A DNA stretch of 64,000 nucleotides from Sphingosinicella sp963974575 (GTDB taxonomy: Bacteria > Pseudomonadota > Alphaproteobacteria > Sphingomonadales > Sphingomonadaceae): the NCBI RefSeq assembly GCF_963974575.1, contig NZ_CAXBBQ010000007.1, positions 1 through 64,000 on the forward strand. The letters are read 5' to 3'. Below, piece by piece: positions 34,710-43,667 of the stretch. The notes under the pieces were generated by a model. That model saw nothing but the letters and a program-made list of their open reading frames with translations. It made no database searches and had not been told where the DNA came from. The position numbers and the translations under genes were made by a program. Each line of letters starts with the position of its first letter. Positions within the stretch are counted from its first letter, which is position 1.

Positions 34710-35576
34710 CTAATCGCGGAAAACCACCGTGGTGGCTCCGTTCAGCAGCACGCGGTCCTGCAGATGGTAGCGGACGGCGCGGGCGAGCACGCGGCGCTCT
34801 ATGTCGCGGCCCTTGCGAACGAGATCGTCGGGCGTGTCCGTGTGGCTGATGTGCTCGACGTCCTGCGCGATGATCGGGCCTTCGTCGAGATCGGCGGTGA
34901 CGTAGTGCGCGGTCGCGCCGATGATCTTCACGCCGCGTGCATGCGCCTGATGATAGGGCTTGGCCCCTTTGAAGCCGGGCAGGAAGCTGTGGTGGATGTT
35001 GATGCAGCGCCCGGCGAGGAACGCTGCGAGATCGTCCGAGAGGATCTGCATGTAGCGGGCGAGCACGATGAGTTCAGCGCCGCTCTCCTCCACGATCCGC
35101 TTGATCGCGGCTTCCTGGCTGGCCTTCGTGTCCTTCGTAATCGGAAGATGATGGAAGGGGATGTCGCCGTTGAGGCTCAGCGATATCGCTTCCTTCGGGT
35201 GGTTGGAGACGACGCCGACGACATTCATGTCCAGCTCGCCGATCCGCGTGCGATAGAGAAGATCGCCGAGACAGTGATCGAACTTCGAGACGAGCAGCAG
35301 CACGCGCATCTTGTCGGCTGCAGCGCGGACGCGCCAGTTCATGGCGTGCGCCTCGGCGAGTGCGGCGAAGCGCGCCTTGAAGGCATCCTTGCTGGAGACG
35401 GCAGGATCGAGATCGAACACCACGCGCATGAAGAAGCGGTCGGTGAGCTGGTCGTTAAACTGCTGCGCATCAAGGATATTGCCGCCGCTGTCGGCGAGCA
35501 GCGTGGCGACCGCCGCGACAAGGCCGGGCTTGTCGGCGCACGACAGTGTCAGCGTGCAGATGTTGCTGGAATCCAT
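34710..35576 (-). CDS. purU: Formyltetrahydrofolate deformylase
   Basis: A 288-residue enzyme. An ACT domain at about 6-85 (TLTLSCADKPGLVAAVATLLAD) precedes the formyl-transfer fold with catalytic N193 and H195 (INIHHSFLP) and D231 (ADLDEGPII). It hydrolyses 10-formyl-tetrahydrofolate to tetrahydrofolate and formate. The start at 35576 is best spaced from AGGGG; an ATG two codons upstream is possible. It lies 25 bp after fdhD in the formate dehydrogenase gene group, so the formate it makes can be oxidised by FdsABGD: a one-carbon overflow route. Confidence 0.94.
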   Translation of the reverse strand: MDSSNICTLTLSCADKPGLVAAVATLLADSGGNILDAQQFNDQLTDRFFMRVVFDLDPAVSSKDAFKARFAALAEAHAMNWRVRAAADKMRVLLLVSKFDHCLGDLLYRTRIGELDMNVVGVVSNHPKEAISLSLNGDIPFHHLPITKDTKASQEAAIKRIVEESGAELIVLARYMQILSDDLAAFLAGRCINIHHSFLPGFKGAKPYHQAHARGVKIIGATAHYVTADLDEGPIIAQDVEHISHTDTPDDLVRKGRDIERRVLARAVRYHLQDRVLLNGATTVVFRD

Positions 35577-35601
35577 CGACATATCCCCTGAGACCCGAGC
35601 G

Positions 35602-36384
35602 CTACATGACGCGCAAGAGTGAATCTTCCCTTGCGAGCACGTGAAGCGCGAGGCCGGCCGCTTTCGCACGATCGATCGCGAGCGTTGTCGGCGCCGAGAT
35701 CGTGGCGAGAGCGCGGCCGCCCGCGACGACGGTTTTCTCGACGAGTTCGTAGCTGCAGCGCGCGGTGAGCAGGAAGAAACCTTCCGCTGCCGGGGTTCCC
35801 GCGCGGGCGAGCGCGCCGATCAGCTTGTCGAGCGCATTGTGGCGGCCGACGTCCTCGCGCGATTCCAATATGCGGCCGGCGATGTCGCAGAAGGCGGCGG
35901 CGTGGACGGCGGCGGTACGGCGGCCGAGGTGCTGCTGTGCGCGGAGTGCGCCGAGCGCGGCGAAGATCGCCTGCGGGTCGATGTCCAGCGGATTGGCGAT
36001 GCGCGGTAGGGGCCGGGCGATCTGTTCCAGATTCTCGATGCCGCAGAGACCGCAGCTGCTTTCGGAAACGCGGCGGCGCGCGCGTTCCAGAACCGGCGCG
36101 GCGGCGCGCGGCGCGAGCACGGCGCGGACGATCCAGCCCTTGTCGGTCTCGGCGATGTCGATGTCCTCGATCTCGTCGGCGTGCCGCACGAGCTGCTCGG
36201 TGATCGCGAAGCCGGTGACGAAATCGGGGAGGTCGGCGGGCGTCGCCATCATCACTGCGTAGGCGATGCCGTTGAATTCGAGCGCGACGGGCACTTCCAC
36301 CGTAATTTCGCGGGTGATCGCGGCGCTGCTGCCCTTCGCAAAGATTTCGGTGAACGGCGCTCCTCGCGCGCTGTTGTCAGGCAT
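35602..36384 (-). CDS. fdhD: Formate dehydrogenase sulfurtransferase FdhD
   Basis: A 260-residue FdhD protein. The sulfur-relay cysteines are C111 and C114 in SCGLCG, and the GRHNALDKLIG and ARCSYELVEK motifs are present. FdhD passes sulfur from a cysteine desulfurase to the molybdenum bis-MGD cofactor, activating formate dehydrogenase. The ATG at 36384 overlaps the end of fdsD by 8 bp, so translation is coupled; an upstream in-frame start would run through fdsD and is unlikely. Confidence 0.93.
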   Translation of the reverse strand: MPDNSARGAPFTEIFAKGSSAAITREITVEVPVALEFNGIAYAVMMATPADLPDFVTGFAITEQLVRHADEIEDIDIAETDKGWIVRAVLAPRAAAPVLERARRRVSESSCGLCGIENLEQIARPLPRIANPLDIDPQAIFAALGALRAQQHLGRRTAAVHAAAFCDIAGRILESREDVGRHNALDKLIGALARAGTPAAEGFFLLTARCSYELVEKTVVAGGRALATISAPTTLAIDRAKAAGLALHVLAREDSLLRVM

Positions 36385-36598
36385 GAGCGGCGGCGCGGAC
36401 CTTGCCGAGCGCTGCGCGTGCGGCGGGGGAGAGGCCTTCGCCGCCCGCATCGAGATGGCTGAGGATCATGATCTTCATGCGCGGATCCCAGAAGGCGACG
36501 ATGTGCGCGGCGGCGGTGTCCGCTGCCTTCTCGCCCTCGGTTTCCAGATTCCGCGCGATCTGGTTCGCCATGTAAACGAGCTTTTCGAGACTGTTCAT
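36377..36598 (-). CDS. fdsD: NAD-dependent formate dehydrogenase delta subunit
   Basis: A 73-residue small subunit with the FdsD family core LVYMANQIARNLE, the FWDPRMK motif near residue 36-42 and an Ala-rich C-terminus. FdsD is a small accessory subunit of the soluble Mo-containing NAD+ formate dehydrogenase. The ATG overlaps the fdsA stop as ATGA. Confidence 0.92.
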   Translation of the reverse strand: MNSLEKLVYMANQIARNLETEGEKAADTAAAHIVAFWDPRMKIMILSHLDAGGEGLSPAARAALGKVRAAAHA

Positions 36599-39438
36599 TC
36601 GGCGGCGATGCCTTCGATGCGGCGGGCGCGGTCGCTGTGGCGCGAATAATCCTCCTGCCAGTCCGTAGGACCGTTCGAGGCGCTGATCTGCACGGCGGTG
36701 ACCTTGTATTCGGGGCAGTTGGTGGCCCAGTCCGAATAATCGGTGGTGACGACGTTCGCCTGCGTCGCGGGGTGGTGGAAGGTCGTGTAGACGACGCCCG
36801 GCGCGACGCGGTCTGTCACCAGCGCGCGCAGTGCTGTCTCGCCCGAACGGCTGGCGAGCTTCACCCAGTCGCCGTCCTTGAGGCCGCGATTTTCCGCGTC
36901 GGAGGGATGGATTTCGAGGAGGTCTTCGGGGTGCCACGCGACGTTCGCGGTGCGCCGCGTTTGCGCGCCGACGTTATAGTGGCTAAGGATGCGGCCCGTG
37001 GTGAGCAGCAGCGGGAAGCGCGGGCCTGTCTTCTCGTCGGTCGGTACATAATCGGTGACGACGAACTTGCCGCGCCCGCGCACGAAGCCGTCGATGTGCA
37101 TCACCGGCGTGCCGTTCGGCGCGGCATCGTTCACCGGCCATTGCATCGAGCCTTCCGCGTCCAGCCGATCGAAGCTGACGCCCGCGAAGCTCGGCGTCAG
37201 GCGCGCGATCTCGTCCATGATCTGCGACGGGTGCGTGTAGTTCCAGTCGAGCCCCATCGCCTGCGCGAGACGCTGCGTCACTTCCCAATCCGACAGGCCG
37301 TTCAGCGGCGACATCACCTTGCGCACCGGCTGGATGCGGCGCTCGGCGTTGGTGAAGGTGCCGTCCTTCTCAAGGAAGGTGGAGCCGGGGAGGAAGATGT
37401 GCGCGTAGTTTGCGGTTTCGTTGAGGAACAGGTCGTGGACGATCACGCATTCCATCGCGGCGAGACCGGCGGCCACGTGTTTCGTGTCCGGGTCCGACTG
37501 GAGGATATCCTCGCCCTGCACGTAGAGCGCCTTGAACACGCCGTCGACGGCGGCGTCGAGCATGTTGGGAATACGCAGGCCGGGTTCGGGATCGAGGCTG
37601 ACGCCCCAGTCATCCTCGAAGAGTTTGCGGGCACTCGCGTCCGAGATGTGACGATAGCCGGAAAGCTCGTGCGGGAAGCTGCCCATGTCGCAGGCGCCCT
37701 GCACGTTGTTCTGGCCGCGCAGGGGATTCACGCCGACACCCGGCCGCCCGATGTTGCCGGTCGCCATCGCGAGGTTGGCGATCGCCATGACGGTGGATGA
37801 GCCCTGGCTGTGCTCGGTGACGCCGAGGCCATAATAGATCGCAGCGTTGCCGCCGGTCGCATAGAGGCGCGCGGCGGCGCGAAGTTCGGCGGGGTCTACG
37901 CCCGTGACGGGCGCGAGCGTTTCGGGCGAATTCTTCGCGTCGGACACGAACGCCGCCCAGTCCTGATACTCATCCCAGTCGCAGCGCTCGCGGATGAACG
38001 CCTCGTCGGCGAGGCGTTCGGTGACGATGGTGTGCGCCATCGCGGTCAGCACCGCGACGTTGGTGCCGGGGCGCAGCGGCAGGTGATACTCCGCCTCGAT
38101 ATGCGGCGAGCGGACGAGATCGGTGCGGCGCGGATCGATTACGATCAGCTTCGCGCCCTGCCGCAGCCGCTGCTTCATGCGGCTGGCGAAAACCGGGTGG
38201 CCGTCCGTGGGGTTGGCGCCGATGACGAGCATCACGTCGCTCTGTTCGACGCTGTCGAAATCCTGCGTGCCCGCCGAGGTGCCGAAGGTGGTCTTCAGGC
38301 CATAGCCGGTGGGCGAGTGGCAGACGCGCGCACACGTATCCACGTTGTTGTTGCCGAAGCCGGCGCGGACCAGCTTCTGGACGAGGAAGGTTTCCTCGTT
38401 GGTGCAGCGCGACGAGGTGATACCGCCAAGCGCGTTTCGCCCGTATTTCGCGGCGATACGCTTCAGTTCGGATGCGGCGTAGGCGAAGGCTTCGTCCCAT
38501 TCCACCTCGCGCCAGGGATCGTTGATCGAGGCGCGGATCATCGGCTTCAGGATGCGGTCGGCGTGCTGGGCATAGCCCCACGCGAAGCGGCCCTTCACGC
38601 AGCTGTGGCCGCGATTGGCCTTGCCATCCTTCCACGGCACCATGCGGACGAGTTGCTCGCCGCGCATCTCGGCGCGGAACGTGCAGCCGACGCCGCAATA
38701 GGCGCAGGTGGTGACGACGCTGCGGTCGGGAAGGCCGATTTCCTTGACCGATTTTTCCTGCAGTGTCGCGGTCGGGCAGGCTTGCACGCAGGCACCGCAC
38801 GAGACGCATTCGGAACCGAGGAAATCGTCCGAGCCGAGACCCGCCGAGACCTTCGATTCAAAGCCGCGCCCCTCGATGGTCAGCGCGAACGTGCCCTGCA
38901 CCTCGTCGCAAGCGCGCACGCAGCGCGAGCAGGCGATGCACTTCGAAGGGTCGAAATCGAAATAGGGGTTCGACGTATCGAGATCGAGCGCGAGATGGTT
39001 CTCGCCTCCATAGCCGTAGCGCACGTCGCGCAGGCCCACGGCGGCGGCCTGATCCTGAAGCTCGCAATCGTTGTTCGCAGAGCAGGTGAGGCAGTCGAGC
39101 GGGTGATCGGAGATGTAAAGCTCCATCACCCCCCGCCGCAGCTTCTGGAGGCGAGGCGTTTCGGTGTGCACGATCATGCCGCTCGCCACCGGCGTGGTGC
39201 ACGAGGCGGGCGTGCCGCGCGCGCCGTTGATCTCGACCAGGCAGAGCCGACAGGAGCCGAACGACTTGAGGTTGTCGCTCGCGCAGAGCTTGGGGATCGC
39301 GGTGCCGATCTCGGCGGCGGCGCGCATCACGGTCGTACCCTGCGGCACGGTCACGTCGCGCCCGTCGATGGTGAGCGTGACGGTCTCTTCGGCGGACACT
39401 GCGGGCGTGCCGAAATCGTTCTGGCGAACGTAGGTCAT
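36595..39438 (-). CDS. fdsA: NAD-dependent formate dehydrogenase alpha (Mo) subunit
   Basis: A 947-residue catalytic subunit. The N-terminal NuoG-like part has a [2Fe-2S] set (C52, C63, C66, C80), a His/Cys cluster site (HPLDCLTCSANNDC), and two ferredoxin-type [4Fe-4S] motifs (CIACSRC..C, CVSCGAC..C). The formate dehydrogenase domain begins with CAYCGVGC (about 245-252), and the molybdenum ligand is C373 in ARVCHSPTG, a cysteine rather than selenocysteine. It oxidises formate to CO2 in the cytoplasm. Start at 39438 overlaps the fdsB stop. Part of fdsG-fdsB-fdsA-fdsD-fdhD. Confidence 0.95.
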   Translation of the reverse strand: MTYVRQNDFGTPAVSAEETVTLTIDGRDVTVPQGTTVMRAAAEIGTAIPKLCASDNLKSFGSCRLCLVEINGARGTPASCTTPVASGMIVHTETPRLQKLRRGVMELYISDHPLDCLTCSANNDCELQDQAAAVGLRDVRYGYGGENHLALDLDTSNPYFDFDPSKCIACSRCVRACDEVQGTFALTIEGRGFESKVSAGLGSDDFLGSECVSCGACVQACPTATLQEKSVKEIGLPDRSVVTTCAYCGVGCTFRAEMRGEQLVRMVPWKDGKANRGHSCVKGRFAWGYAQHADRILKPMIRASINDPWREVEWDEAFAYAASELKRIAAKYGRNALGGITSSRCTNEETFLVQKLVRAGFGNNNVDTCARVCHSPTGYGLKTTFGTSAGTQDFDSVEQSDVMLVIGANPTDGHPVFASRMKQRLRQGAKLIVIDPRRTDLVRSPHIEAEYHLPLRPGTNVAVLTAMAHTIVTERLADEAFIRERCDWDEYQDWAAFVSDAKNSPETLAPVTGVDPAELRAAARLYATGGNAAIYYGLGVTEHSQGSSTVMAIANLAMATGNIGRPGVGVNPLRGQNNVQGACDMGSFPHELSGYRHISDASARKLFEDDWGVSLDPEPGLRIPNMLDAAVDGVFKALYVQGEDILQSDPDTKHVAAGLAAMECVIVHDLFLNETANYAHIFLPGSTFLEKDGTFTNAERRIQPVRKVMSPLNGLSDWEVTQRLAQAMGLDWNYTHPSQIMDEIARLTPSFAGVSFDRLDAEGSMQWPVNDAAPNGTPVMHIDGFVRGRGKFVVTDYVPTDEKTGPRFPLLLTTGRILSHYNVGAQTRRTANVAWHPEDLLEIHPSDAENRGLKDGDWVKLASRSGETALRALVTDRVAPGVVYTTFHHPATQANVVTTDYSDWATNCPEYKVTAVQISASNGPTDWQEDYSRHSDRARRIEGIAAE

Positions 39439-40958
39439 GATGCGGACTCTACCACAAAATCCTCCGGGAAGTGATTGAGCGCCGAAAGCACGGGGTAGGG
39501 TGTGAAGCCACCGAGCGCGCAGAGCGAGCCGAACTTCATGGTTTCGCAGAGGTCGCGGAGCAGCGCGATCTCGTCCTCGGTGCTGCGCGCGCGGCGGGGC
39601 GCGTTGTGGATCTGCGGCAGGGTTTCGACCCCGTCCGCGCGGCGACCGCCCGCGAGGATGCGGTCGATTGTCTCCACCCCGCGCACCGCGCCGATCCGGC
39701 AGGGCGTGCACTTGCCGCAGCTTTCCACCGCGCAAAACTGCATCGCGAAGCGCGCCTGCCGCGCCATGTCCACGCTGTCGTCGAACACCACGATGCCGCC
39801 GTGGCCGATCAGGCCGTCCGCTGCCGCGAAGGCTTCGTAATCGAACGGCAGGTCGAACTGATGGGGCGGGATATAGGCGCCGAGCGGCCCGCCGACCTGC
39901 ACGGCGCGTACCGGACGGCCGCTCGCAGTGCCGCCGCCGATCTCGTTCACGAGTTGGCCGAGCGTGATGCCGAACGCGGTTTCATAGAGGCCGGCGTGCT
40001 TGATGTTTCCGGCAAGCTGCACCGGCATCGTGCCGCGCGATCGGCCCATGCCATAGTCGGCGTAGGCCTTCGCGCCCTCGGCAAGCACAAACGGCACGGC
40101 GGCGAGCGTCAGCACGTTGTTGATGACCGTGGGACAGCCGAAAAGGCCTTCGTGCGCGGGCAGTGGCGGCTTGGCGCGGACCTCGCCGCGCTTGCCTTCA
40201 AGGCTGTTCAGCAGCGAGGTTTCCTCGCCGCACACGTAGGCGCCCGCGCCGGTGCGGATTTCAACCTCGAACGGGGCGATGATCGGCGCGGCCAGCGTCG
40301 CTGCGACCCCCATCTTCGCGATGGCGTGCGGATACTCGCTGCGGATGTAGACGTAGGCCTTGCCCGCGCCCACGGCGAAGCCCGCGATGGCGAGCCCCTC
40401 GATGAGCATGAAGGGGTCGCCCTCCATCACCATGCGGTCGGCGAAGGTGCCGCTGTCGCCTTCGTCGGCGTTGCAGACGATGAACTTGCGCCCGCCTGGC
40501 GCGTCGGCGACCGTGCGCCACTTGATGCCCGCCGGGAACCCCGCGCCGCCGCGCCCGCGAAGGCCTGAGGCGAGCACTTCGGCGATGGTGTCGTCCGGCC
40601 CCAGCGCGCGGGCGCGCTCCAGCCCCTTCCAGCCGCCGGTCGCAGCGTAGTCGTCGAGGCTCAGCGGGCGCGTCTTGCCGAAGCGCCCGAAGGTGAGGCG
40701 CTGCTGGCCCTTGATGAACGGATGTTCGGCAACCGCGCCGATGCGGAGGTCGTCGGCTTTCCCGGCAAGGATGTCGTCGACGCGGTCCGGCGTCACCGGG
40801 CCGTAGCCGATGCCGTCCACCTCGACGAGCGGTTCCAGCCAGTGCATCCCCCAGCTCGATACGCGCTCCGGCGTCTGGCCTGCCTTCACGAAGGCTTCGG
40901 CGACCATATCGGCCCCGCAGGCAAGCGCCGCCGCATCGTCGGAAATGCGAATCTGCAT
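39435..40958 (-). CDS. fdsB: NAD-dependent formate dehydrogenase beta (flavin/NAD) subunit
   Basis: A 507-residue NuoEF-type diaphorase subunit. After an N-terminal thioredoxin-like region (about 1-90), the NADH site GLRGRGGAGFPAGIKW, the FMN segment NADEGDSGTF and the [4Fe-4S] motif ESCGKCTPCR are all present. It passes electrons from the FdsA clusters to NAD+. It follows fdsG by 3 bp and overlaps fdsA by 4 bp. Confidence 0.95.
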   Translation of the reverse strand: MQIRISDDAAALACGADMVAEAFVKAGQTPERVSSWGMHWLEPLVEVDGIGYGPVTPDRVDDILAGKADDLRIGAVAEHPFIKGQQRLTFGRFGKTRPLSLDDYAATGGWKGLERARALGPDDTIAEVLASGLRGRGGAGFPAGIKWRTVADAPGGRKFIVCNADEGDSGTFADRMVMEGDPFMLIEGLAIAGFAVGAGKAYVYIRSEYPHAIAKMGVAATLAAPIIAPFEVEIRTGAGAYVCGEETSLLNSLEGKRGEVRAKPPLPAHEGLFGCPTVINNVLTLAAVPFVLAEGAKAYADYGMGRSRGTMPVQLAGNIKHAGLYETAFGITLGQLVNEIGGGTASGRPVRAVQVGGPLGAYIPPHQFDLPFDYEAFAAADGLIGHGGIVVFDDSVDMARQARFAMQFCAVESCGKCTPCRIGAVRGVETIDRILAGGRRADGVETLPQIHNAPRRARSTEDEIALLRDLCETMKFGSLCALGGFTPYPVLSALNHFPEDFVVESAS

Positions 40959-40961
40959 GGC

Positions 40962-41384
40962 CTAAAGCGCCTCGATCAGGGCGGCGAGGCGATTGCCATC
41001 AAGACGGGCATGGACGCTGCCATTCGCCATCGCGGCCGGGCCAACCGAGCAGAGCCCGAGGCAATAGACGGTTTCGACGTGCACGCGCTCTCCTGCGGCC
41101 TTTTCAGCGCCCGCGACCAGCGCCTCGACACCGCGCGCCTGGCAGGCTTCGGCGCGGCATAGCTTGAGCACGGGGCGCGGATCGGCCTTCGCCTTGTAGT
41201 CGTGATAGAAGCTGACGACGCCGTGCACCTCGGCGCGGCTGAGATTGAGTGCTGCAGCAATGCTGCGCATCGCATCCTCGTCAACGCAGCCGAATGCGGC
41301 TTGCACGTCGTTCAATATCGGCAGCAGCGCGCCTTCGCGGTGGCTGTGCGCTGCGATGATCTCGGTCAGTCGGTCTTCCCTCAT
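40962..41384 (-). CDS. fdsG: NAD-dependent formate dehydrogenase gamma subunit
   Basis: A 140-residue NuoE-like [2Fe-2S] subunit. The four cluster cysteines are in CRAEACQARG and CLGLCSVGPA; N-terminal EGALLPILNDVQAAFGCV and VVSFYHDY are family hallmarks. The start at 41384 begins the conserved part; a further upstream in-frame TTG would add 14 residues without a ribosome site. First gene of the formate dehydrogenase operon, divergent from hemN across a promoter with a perfect FNR-type box. No LysR-type fdsR regulator is adjacent, unlike many fds operons. Confidence 0.92.
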   Translation of the reverse strand: MREDRLTEIIAAHSHREGALLPILNDVQAAFGCVDEDAMRSIAAALNLSRAEVHGVVSFYHDYKAKADPRPVLKLCRAEACQARGVEALVAGAEKAAGERVHVETVYCLGLCSVGPAAMANGSVHARLDGNRLAALIEAL

Positions 41385-41466
41385 GCCGGGCGGTGTAGCG
41401 CTGCGCGGCTTTATGAACAATTTCAATTCCGCCTTCGCCCACGCCCTGCAACTTCAGCCGCTGCAA

Positions 41467-41480
41467 TTGACCTGCGTCAA
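41467..41480. promoter_or_regulatory. FNR/FixK-type box in the fdsG-hemN divergent promoter
   Basis: TTGACCTGCGTCAA is a perfect match to the dyad TTGAC-N4-GTCAA recognised by FNR/FixK/Crp-type anaerobic regulators. Its centre is about 90 bp before the fdsG start, a distance that fits class II activation with a short leader. The centre is only 41.5 bp before the hemN ATG, so activation of hemN from this site would need a nearly leaderless message. HemN is a classical FNR target, so either or both genes may be controlled. Confidence 0.75.
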
Positions 41481-41514
41481 TGAAGCCTGTTGCAAAAGCC
41501 GCGAAACGAGAACC

Positions 41515-42834
41515 ATGTGGAGGTATCATCCCGACCTGCTGAACAGCGCCGTGCCGCGCTATACGAGCTATCCGACCGCGGCGGAGTTTCGCCCGGTGGA
41601 TGCTGACTTCCATGCGGAAGGGTTTGGAGGAATCGCGGCGGAAACCGCACTCTCGCTCTATCTCCATATCCCCTATTGCGACGCCATTTGCTGGTATTGC
41701 GGCTGCAACACGGGCGCGGCGGGGCATCGCCAGCGACTCGGCGCCTACATGCAGGCGCTGGACCGCGAGATCAACACGGTGGCGCGGACACTTCAGGGGC
41801 GCGGCCGTGTGCGCAGCATCGCGTTTGGTGGCGGCAGCCCGAATGCGGTGCCGCCGATCGCGTTCGTGCGCCTGCTGGAGCGGCTGACATTGGCCTTCCG
41901 CGCGCTCGACGCCGATATGGCGATCGAGCTCGATCCGCGCAGCTACACACACGAATGGGAGCGGATCGTCGCAATGGCGCCGTTTCACCGCGTCAGCCTG
42001 GGTGTGCAGACGTTCGCGCCGCACGTGCAGGCGGCGATCGGCCGCGTGCAGCCGCTGGATGAGATAAAGCGTACCGTGGAGTCGCTTCGCGGCGCGGGTG
42101 TCCTCTCGCTGAACTTCGATTTGATGTACGGGCTGCCCGAACAGACCGACGATGATCTCGCCGCGACGCTGGAGGATGCGATCCGGCTCGCCCCCGATCG
42201 AATCGCGCTGTTCGGCTATGCGCATTTGCCTTCGCGCATCCCGCGCCAGCGGCGCATCGACGGCACGCATCTGCCCGGCGCCGAGGCGCGCTTCCGCATG
42301 GCGGAGCGGGGGTATGAAATGCTTGTCGCCGCTGGATACCAGCCGATCGGCTTCGATCATTTCGCGCTGCCGGACGATAGCATGGCGCGCGCAGCGTCGA
42401 GCGGTCGGCTGAGGCGGAATTTCCAGGGCTTCACCGATGATGAAAGCGACGTTCTGCTTGGCTTCGGCGCCACCGCGATCAGCAGCTTTCCCGATCGTTT
42501 CGTGCAGAACGAGAAGAACGTCGGCCGTTATCGCGGGCTTGCGGGAGACGGGAAGCTCACCGGTGCGCTCGGCGTTTGCCGCAGCGAAGACGACAGGCGG
42601 CGCGGCGCGATCATCGAGGCGATCCTGTGCGGCGGCTGGGCGTCCTTCGAAGGACATCCGCCGGATGCCGAGACGTGCCATCGCCTGCAGCCTTTCGTGG
42701 ACCGGGGGCTTTGCAGCGTGGGCGAAAACGCGATTTCGCTGAAGGACGGTGCGCTGCCCTACGCGCGCGCCATCGCATCATGCTTCGATATTTACCGCCA
42801 TCCGGACGCGCAGCGGTTCAGTAGCGCAATATAA
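41515..42834 (+). CDS. hemN: Oxygen-independent coproporphyrinogen III oxidase
   Basis: A 439-residue radical SAM enzyme. The [4Fe-4S] cysteines are C55, C59, C62 with an extra C64 (CDAICWYCGC), and the conserved start PRYTSYPTA and the FGGGSPN motif are present, as is the HemN C-terminal domain. It decarboxylates coproporphyrinogen III without oxygen, supplying haem under low oxygen. The nearby FNR-type box and the cbb3 oxidase genes 3 kb away fit a microaerobic role. Confidence 0.94.
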   Translation: MWRYHPDLLNSAVPRYTSYPTAAEFRPVDADFHAEGFGGIAAETALSLYLHIPYCDAICWYCGCNTGAAGHRQRLGAYMQALDREINTVARTLQGRGRVRSIAFGGGSPNAVPPIAFVRLLERLTLAFRALDADMAIELDPRSYTHEWERIVAMAPFHRVSLGVQTFAPHVQAAIGRVQPLDEIKRTVESLRGAGVLSLNFDLMYGLPEQTDDDLAATLEDAIRLAPDRIALFGYAHLPSRIPRQRRIDGTHLPGAEARFRMAERGYEMLVAAGYQPIGFDHFALPDDSMARAASSGRLRRNFQGFTDDESDVLLGFGATAISSFPDRFVQNEKNVGRYRGLAGDGKLTGALGVCRSEDDRRRGAIIEAILCGGWASFEGHPPDAETCHRLQPFVDRGLCSVGENAISLKDGALPYARAIASCFDIYRHPDAQRFSSAI

Positions 42835-42862
42835 CCACATCGGTTCTGGAAATCACCCGTGT

Positions 42863-42876
42863 TTGCGGCAGATCAA
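42863..42876. promoter_or_regulatory. Degenerate FNR-like box upstream of ompW
   Basis: TTGCGGCAGATCAA keeps a perfect right half (ATCAA) and TTG of the left half of an FNR site. Its centre is about 66 bp before the ompW ATG, compatible with class II activation. ompW is FNR-controlled in enterobacteria, so the site is plausible but not strong. Confidence 0.45.
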
Positions 42877-42935
42877 AGTGATGGATCACAAGGGGCGTAT
42901 CGCCGAGAGGTCAAACACGTTGAAGGGTATTTCAG

Positions 42936-43604
42936 ATGACCCGTATCAAGGCCGCCATGCTGATGGGCATTGCCGTAGCGGCCACAATTTCGCCGAATTT
43001 GGCTCACGCCGCGGCGGGTGACTTTCTAGTGCGCCTGCGCGGGATTGTCGTTGCGCCGAACGAGAAGAGCGGCAGCGTTCTGCCCGCCTTCCCGGGTGAG
43101 AAAGTCAGCCTCGATAACGCCATCGCGCCTGAGGTGGATTTCACCTATATGGCGACAAACAATATCGGTTTCGAATTGATCGCCGCCACGACCAAGCACA
43201 CGGCGAGCGGCAGGACGGGCACGACCGGCACCATCGGCAAGCTCGCCTCCACGTGGGTGCTGCCGCCGACGCTGACGGCGCAGTATCACTTCATGCCCGA
43301 AGGCAAGGTGCGGCCGTATGTCGGTGCGGGCGTCAACTACACGATGTTCTACAACGACAAGGCTTCCAGCGCGCTTGAAGCGGCGGTGGGCGACACGAAA
43401 GTGCGGCTGAAGGACAGCTTCGGCTGGGCCGTGCAGGCGGGTCTCGACATCGATCTCAATGAAAAGATGTTCCTGAACCTCGATGTCAAATACATCGACA
43501 TGGATACCACCGCGCGTCTCGACACGACCGCGGCGGGAACCCAGCGCGTGAAGATCAACATCGATCCGATCGTGGTAGGTGCAGGCGTCGGCTTCCGCTT
43601 CTGA
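42936..43604 (+). CDS. ompW: OmpW-family outer-membrane protein
   Basis: A 222-residue eight-stranded barrel protein with a signal peptide ending at AHA (about residue 25). The family motifs FLVRLRGIVVAPNE, PPTLTAQYHF, RPYVGAGVNYT and the final C-terminal aromatic (VGAGVGFRF) are clear. It forms a small hydrophobic channel in the outer membrane. Ribosome site AAGGG. It is followed at once by a strong hairpin terminator. Confidence 0.94.
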   Translation: MTRIKAAMLMGIAVAATISPNLAHAAAGDFLVRLRGIVVAPNEKSGSVLPAFPGEKVSLDNAIAPEVDFTYMATNNIGFELIAATTKHTASGRTGTTGTIGKLASTWVLPPTLTAQYHFMPEGKVRPYVGAGVNYTMFYNDKASSALEAAVGDTKVRLKDSFGWAVQAGLDIDLNEKMFLNLDVKYIDMDTTARLDTTAAGTQRVKINIDPIVVGAGVGFRF

Positions 43605-43621
43605 TCCGCCTGACAGGTGCG

Positions 43622-43662
43622 AAAACCCCTTCCCGGTATCACGCCGGGGAGGGGTTTTGTTT
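43622..43662 (+). terminator. Intrinsic terminator after ompW
   Basis: AAAACCCCTTCCCGG is followed after a 7-base loop by CCGGGGAGGGGTTTT and a T-rich tail, a near-perfect GC stem with T-run. It ends ompW transcription, and being symmetric could also serve the convergent Pr6Pr gene. Confidence 0.88.
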
Positions 43663-43667
43663 TGCGT

